Below, one piece after another: positions 42,072-44,423 of a stretch of DNA of 44,423 bases; within the stretch, counting starts at the first letter, position 1, and each line of letters starts with the position of its first letter. This DNA comes from Clostridium sp. (GTDB lineage: Bacteria; Bacillota; Clostridia; Peptostreptococcales; Peptostreptococcaceae). Where the stretch lies: the NCBI GenBank assembly GCA_022782605.1, contig JALFMW010000395.1, positions 1-44,423 on the forward strand, written 5' to 3'. The notes under the pieces were generated by a model. That model saw only the letters and a program-made list of their open reading frames with translations. It ran no database searches and had not been told where the DNA came from. The translations under genes and the position numbers were made by a program.

Positions 42072-42217
42072 ATAATTCTAGATGATTAATGAAGTAATCG
42101 CTGAATCTGATACTTCATTTTATTCATTTAGCAATTAAAAATAGAACCAATCTATCAAAATATTTGAAACAAAATGTTATGATTATTGCTATAAATTAAA
42201 AGCGAAAGGGGCATAAT

Positions 42218-43633
42218 ATGTTATACCGTAAATCAGAAATGTATAAAAATTATCTTCTTAGAAGATTAAGAGAAACCCACTTCCCTACTAACGATGAAAT
42301 CAATTTACTTAGAGGAAGATGTTCTAATGATTTAAAAGAAATTGAATTAAATATTAAGAAATATAACAACAAAAATATTCCAATTTACGACAAAAAAGTT
42401 ATAAGTAAATTAAAATCAAATGCAAAAATATCTTTCGATTATAGAGCCGAAATCGTAGACCAACTTGTAGACTATATCGTAGGTATACCAGTTGATTATA
42501 GACACTCAGATGAAAACATACATGCTTTTATAAATGAGTTTGCAGAATATGCTGAATTAGACTCTTTAAACCAAGAGACTCTTACAGACTTATTATCTAC
42601 TGGTCATGCTTACAGATTGTTATATGTGGATGAAGAAGGAGAATACAGTGCAATAAATCTAGACCCTGCTTCTACAATCACAATAGACGATGAAAAAGGA
42701 AATGCTGTATTTGCATTTAGGTTCTATGTGGAACTAGATGACAATGAAGATGAAGTTCAAGTTTGCGAGTTTTATAATGATACTGATATATATACATTTA
42801 AAGGCGAAGGCTGGAAGCTAGAATCAGTTGAGCCTCACCTATTTGGGATGATGCCTGTAATTAATATGTATAACAAGAAGACTAAACAACCTGATTTTAT
42901 TAAGGTTGAAGCACAAATAGATGCTTTAAATGAAATAGTTTCTAATCATCAAGATGAAATCAATGAGTTTAGAAATGCATACATGGTATTTAAAGGTGCA
43001 AAATTAAGAGAGGAAGATTATGGTAAAATCATCAAAACTGGTGCTTTTGAGATACCAGAAGATGCTGATGTAAACTTCCTAACAAAAAAGATGGATGTTG
43101 TAGCTGTTGATACACAAAGAAAAATGCTTCTAGAAAACATATACAGGCTTTCTAAGACAATCGATATGGAAAAGTTCAACGACTCTTCTGAAAGTGGCGA
43201 GAGTAGAATGTGGAAGCTAATAATGCTAGAAAATAGGGCAAAACAAAAGATAATCTTTTTTAGAAGATTTTTAAGAAGAATGTTCCTTGTATTATCTACT
43301 TCTTCTGCCGTAAAAGGAATAAACTTTGATATAGATGATATAAGTCTTCAATTTAATAGGTCTCTTCCAATTGATGAAAAATACACAGGTGAAGCTCTGA
43401 ACCTATATGCTAATTTTGTTTCAACTAGAACATTACTTGAAAGAGTTCCTTTCATAGACAATGTTGATGAAGAAATAGAAAGACTTAGAGAAGATGCAAA
43501 AGAAAACTTAAGAAAGACAGTTTTAAATAATATAGTTAATGGTGATGGTCAACCAGTTGAGAATGTAAATAATGAGATAAAATCTCTTCAAGCTCAATCT
43601 GATGCCAAAACTGGAAACCCTTCCACTAACTAA
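42218..43633 (+). CDS. Portal protein (SPP1 gp6-like)
   Basis: A 471-residue protein forming the dodecameric ring through which DNA enters and leaves. It matches the SPP1-type portal family in order: an N-terminal wing with RAEIVDQLVDYIVGIPVDY, the DLLSTGHAYRLLYVDEEGE core, the EAQIDALNEIVSNHQDEINEFRN stem helices, and a C-terminal crown. Length is typical. Ribosome site AAAGGGG. Normally it directly follows terminase; here four genes intervene. No SPP1 gp7-type minor head protein was seen. Confidence 0.92.
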   Translation: MLYRKSEMYKNYLLRRLRETHFPTNDEINLLRGRCSNDLKEIELNIKKYNNKNIPIYDKKVISKLKSNAKISFDYRAEIVDQLVDYIVGIPVDYRHSDENIHAFINEFAEYAELDSLNQETLTDLLSTGHAYRLLYVDEEGEYSAINLDPASTITIDDEKGNAVFAFRFYVELDDNEDEVQVCEFYNDTDIYTFKGEGWKLESVEPHLFGMMPVINMYNKKTKQPDFIKVEAQIDALNEIVSNHQDEINEFRNAYMVFKGAKLREEDYGKIIKTGAFEIPEDADVNFLTKKMDVVAVDTQRKMLLENIYRLSKTIDMEKFNDSSESGESRMWKLIMLENRAKQKIIFFRRFLRRMFLVLSTSSAVKGINFDIDDISLQFNRSLPIDEKYTGEALNLYANFVSTRTLLERVPFIDNVDEEIERLREDAKENLRKTVLNNIVNGDGQPVENVNNEIKSLQAQSDAKTGNPSTN

Positions 43634-43658
43634 TAGGGCGAGATTTATCTCCCCTATT
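43632..43658 (+). terminator. Terminator of the portal gene
   Basis: AATAGGG-C-GAGAT / ATCTC-C-CCTATT stem, then TCTTTTT. It overlaps the portal stop codon. Confidence 0.82.
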
Positions 43659-43685
43659 CTTTTTATTTGCCTAAGTATAATTTCC

Positions 43686-43714
43686 TTTACTATATTTACA
43701 TAAAATGGTATAAT
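43686..43714 (+). promoter_or_regulatory. Consensus promoter after the portal gene
   Basis: TTTACT (43686-43691), 17 bases, TATAAT (43709-43714). Transcription would start near 43720 and meet a hairpin at 43747-43783 before the next gene. Confidence 0.78.
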
Positions 43715-43746
43715 AGATTTAGACAAAAAGCAAAAAATATGTGTTA

Positions 43747-43783
43747 AAAAACTGAACTGCTAACAATTAGGAAGGCAGTTTTT
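43747..43783 (+). terminator. Attenuator-like hairpin in the leader of the gene at 43859
   Basis: AAAAACTG (43747-43754) pairs with CAGTTTTT (43776-43783), ending in a T-run. With the promoter just upstream this makes a short RNA of about 65 bases or an attenuated leader. Confidence 0.55.
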
Positions 43784-43858
43784 ATATATCTATGTTATAA
43801 TAATGATATTAATTGTCTATAATTAAAGCATAGATTAGATAAAAAGGAGTGGGTAATT

Positions 43859-44218
43859 ATGGAAATCAAGGCAATGCAAGTTATAGAATATGGAGATAAT
43901 TCTGAAAGAGGAAGGATTTATTTAGTTGAAAATAGTGATTTTGTAAAAGCAAATGTTAATGATGATTTTGAAGTTGATGAAGACTCTAATGGAAAATATG
44001 AAGGGTTTAGAGTTTTAGTTGATAATCATTTTGAGTATATTCTAAAAGATTTTGTTAAGACTTACAGAGAGGTTGACTTCTCTATTAAGACATCAATTGT
44101 AGATGGATTTGCCGAAGGTTATAACAAAGTTATAGCTACTATAAATGGAAAAGATGAAGAACTAAGTGCTTGTAGATTAGAAGATGACTACAACAATTGC
44201 TGTTTAGTTCTAGTTTAA
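43859..44218 (+). CDS. Hypothetical protein between portal and scaffold genes
   Basis: A 119-residue acidic protein with a strong ribosome site (AAAAAGGAG). Beta-rich N-terminal half (VIEYGDNSERGRIYLVENSDF...) and a C-terminal alpha/beta end with VIATINGKDEE and a terminal hydrophobic LVLV. It has its own promoter and, via the circular join, is followed by a terminator. This suggests expression outside the main late transcript. No family recognised. Confidence 0.7.
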   Translation: MEIKAMQVIEYGDNSERGRIYLVENSDFVKANVNDDFEVDEDSNGKYEGFRVLVDNHFEYILKDFVKTYREVDFSIKTSIVDGFAEGYNKVIATINGKDEELSACRLEDDYNNCCLVLV

Positions 44219-44282
44219 TATATAAAGTAAAAATTGAATAAACCCCTCCCCTACTTTATCAAAAAAGGGGAAATCCGAGTAA

Positions 44283-44423
44283 TAGAGGCATTTTAAAAGG
44301 GGAACAGACTAATAAAAACACCATAATAAGAAATAGATAGCAAGAAACCATAAAAGGTTTCTTTTTTTTATGCAATAAAATAATTGCATCTATCTTTTTT
44401 TTTAATTGTTTCATTTAAAATGA
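44283..44423. repeat. Right copy of the terminal direct repeat
   Basis: Exact copy of bases 1-141; it includes the terminator seen at 61-88. It marks the point where the circular sequence closes. Confidence 0.93.

Overview
The window reads as the complete genome of a circular, low-GC phage that probably persists as a plasmid (phage-plasmid). The first 141 bases are repeated exactly as the last 141, so the molecule is most simply a circle of 44,282 bp. The host is likely a low-GC Gram-positive of the Clostridia type: strong AGGAGG-like ribosome sites, heavy use of ATA, AGA, TTA and ACT codons, a UviB/BhlA-type holin and an amidase_3 endolysin. Fusobacteriota cannot be excluded. No integrase, transposase, tRNA or rRNA was found. 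A ParA ATPase with a ribbon-helix-helix partner suggests maintenance as an episome.

Layout, read around the circle. Late genes run on the + strand from 36.5 kb through the join to 12.3 kb: small and large terminase, a DUF2829/Tad2-like anti-defence protein, a zinc-ribbon protein, SSB, a BppU-type tail fibre, portal, an unknown protein, scaffold, SU10-like major capsid, head-tail connectors, the major tail protein (split by a probable group I intron), tail-assembly chaperones joined by a -1 frameshift, and a 2,297-residue tape measure protein. A + early operon (13.1-17.2 kb) carries RusA, three related zinc-binding proteins, small proteins and an ERF annealing protein. It meets a long - strand block (17.2-29.1 kb) holding RHH/ParA, an unknown protein, endolysin, holin, Tal and Dit tail proteins, primase, a RecD-like helicase and a zinc-finger replication protein. 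From 29.9 to 36.4 kb lies an accessory region: PD-(D/E)XK nuclease, unknown acidic proteins, 1.9 kb of repeat-rich non-coding DNA, an orphan adenine methyltransferase and a small HTH regulator.

The least ordinary parts are regulatory or structural. (i) A composite element is present twice in inverted orientation (12.33-12.80 and 29.28-29.71 kb), upstream of both early operons and flanking 17 kb. Dit, Tal, holin and lysin inside it lie on the opposite strand to the tape measure gene, as an inversion would produce. (ii) An 11-bp motif, TTGTARTRGCA, occurs about 19 times, all between 12.3 and 39.7 kb. (iii) A consensus promoter reads through a 17-bp tandem array and ends at a terminator, resembling an iteron origin or repeat RNA. 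(iv) An array of TATTGGTATACAA operators sits in front of the early promoter. (v) The tail fibre contains a block of foreign codon usage.

All calls come from reading sequence and motifs by eye; no database search or folding program was run.
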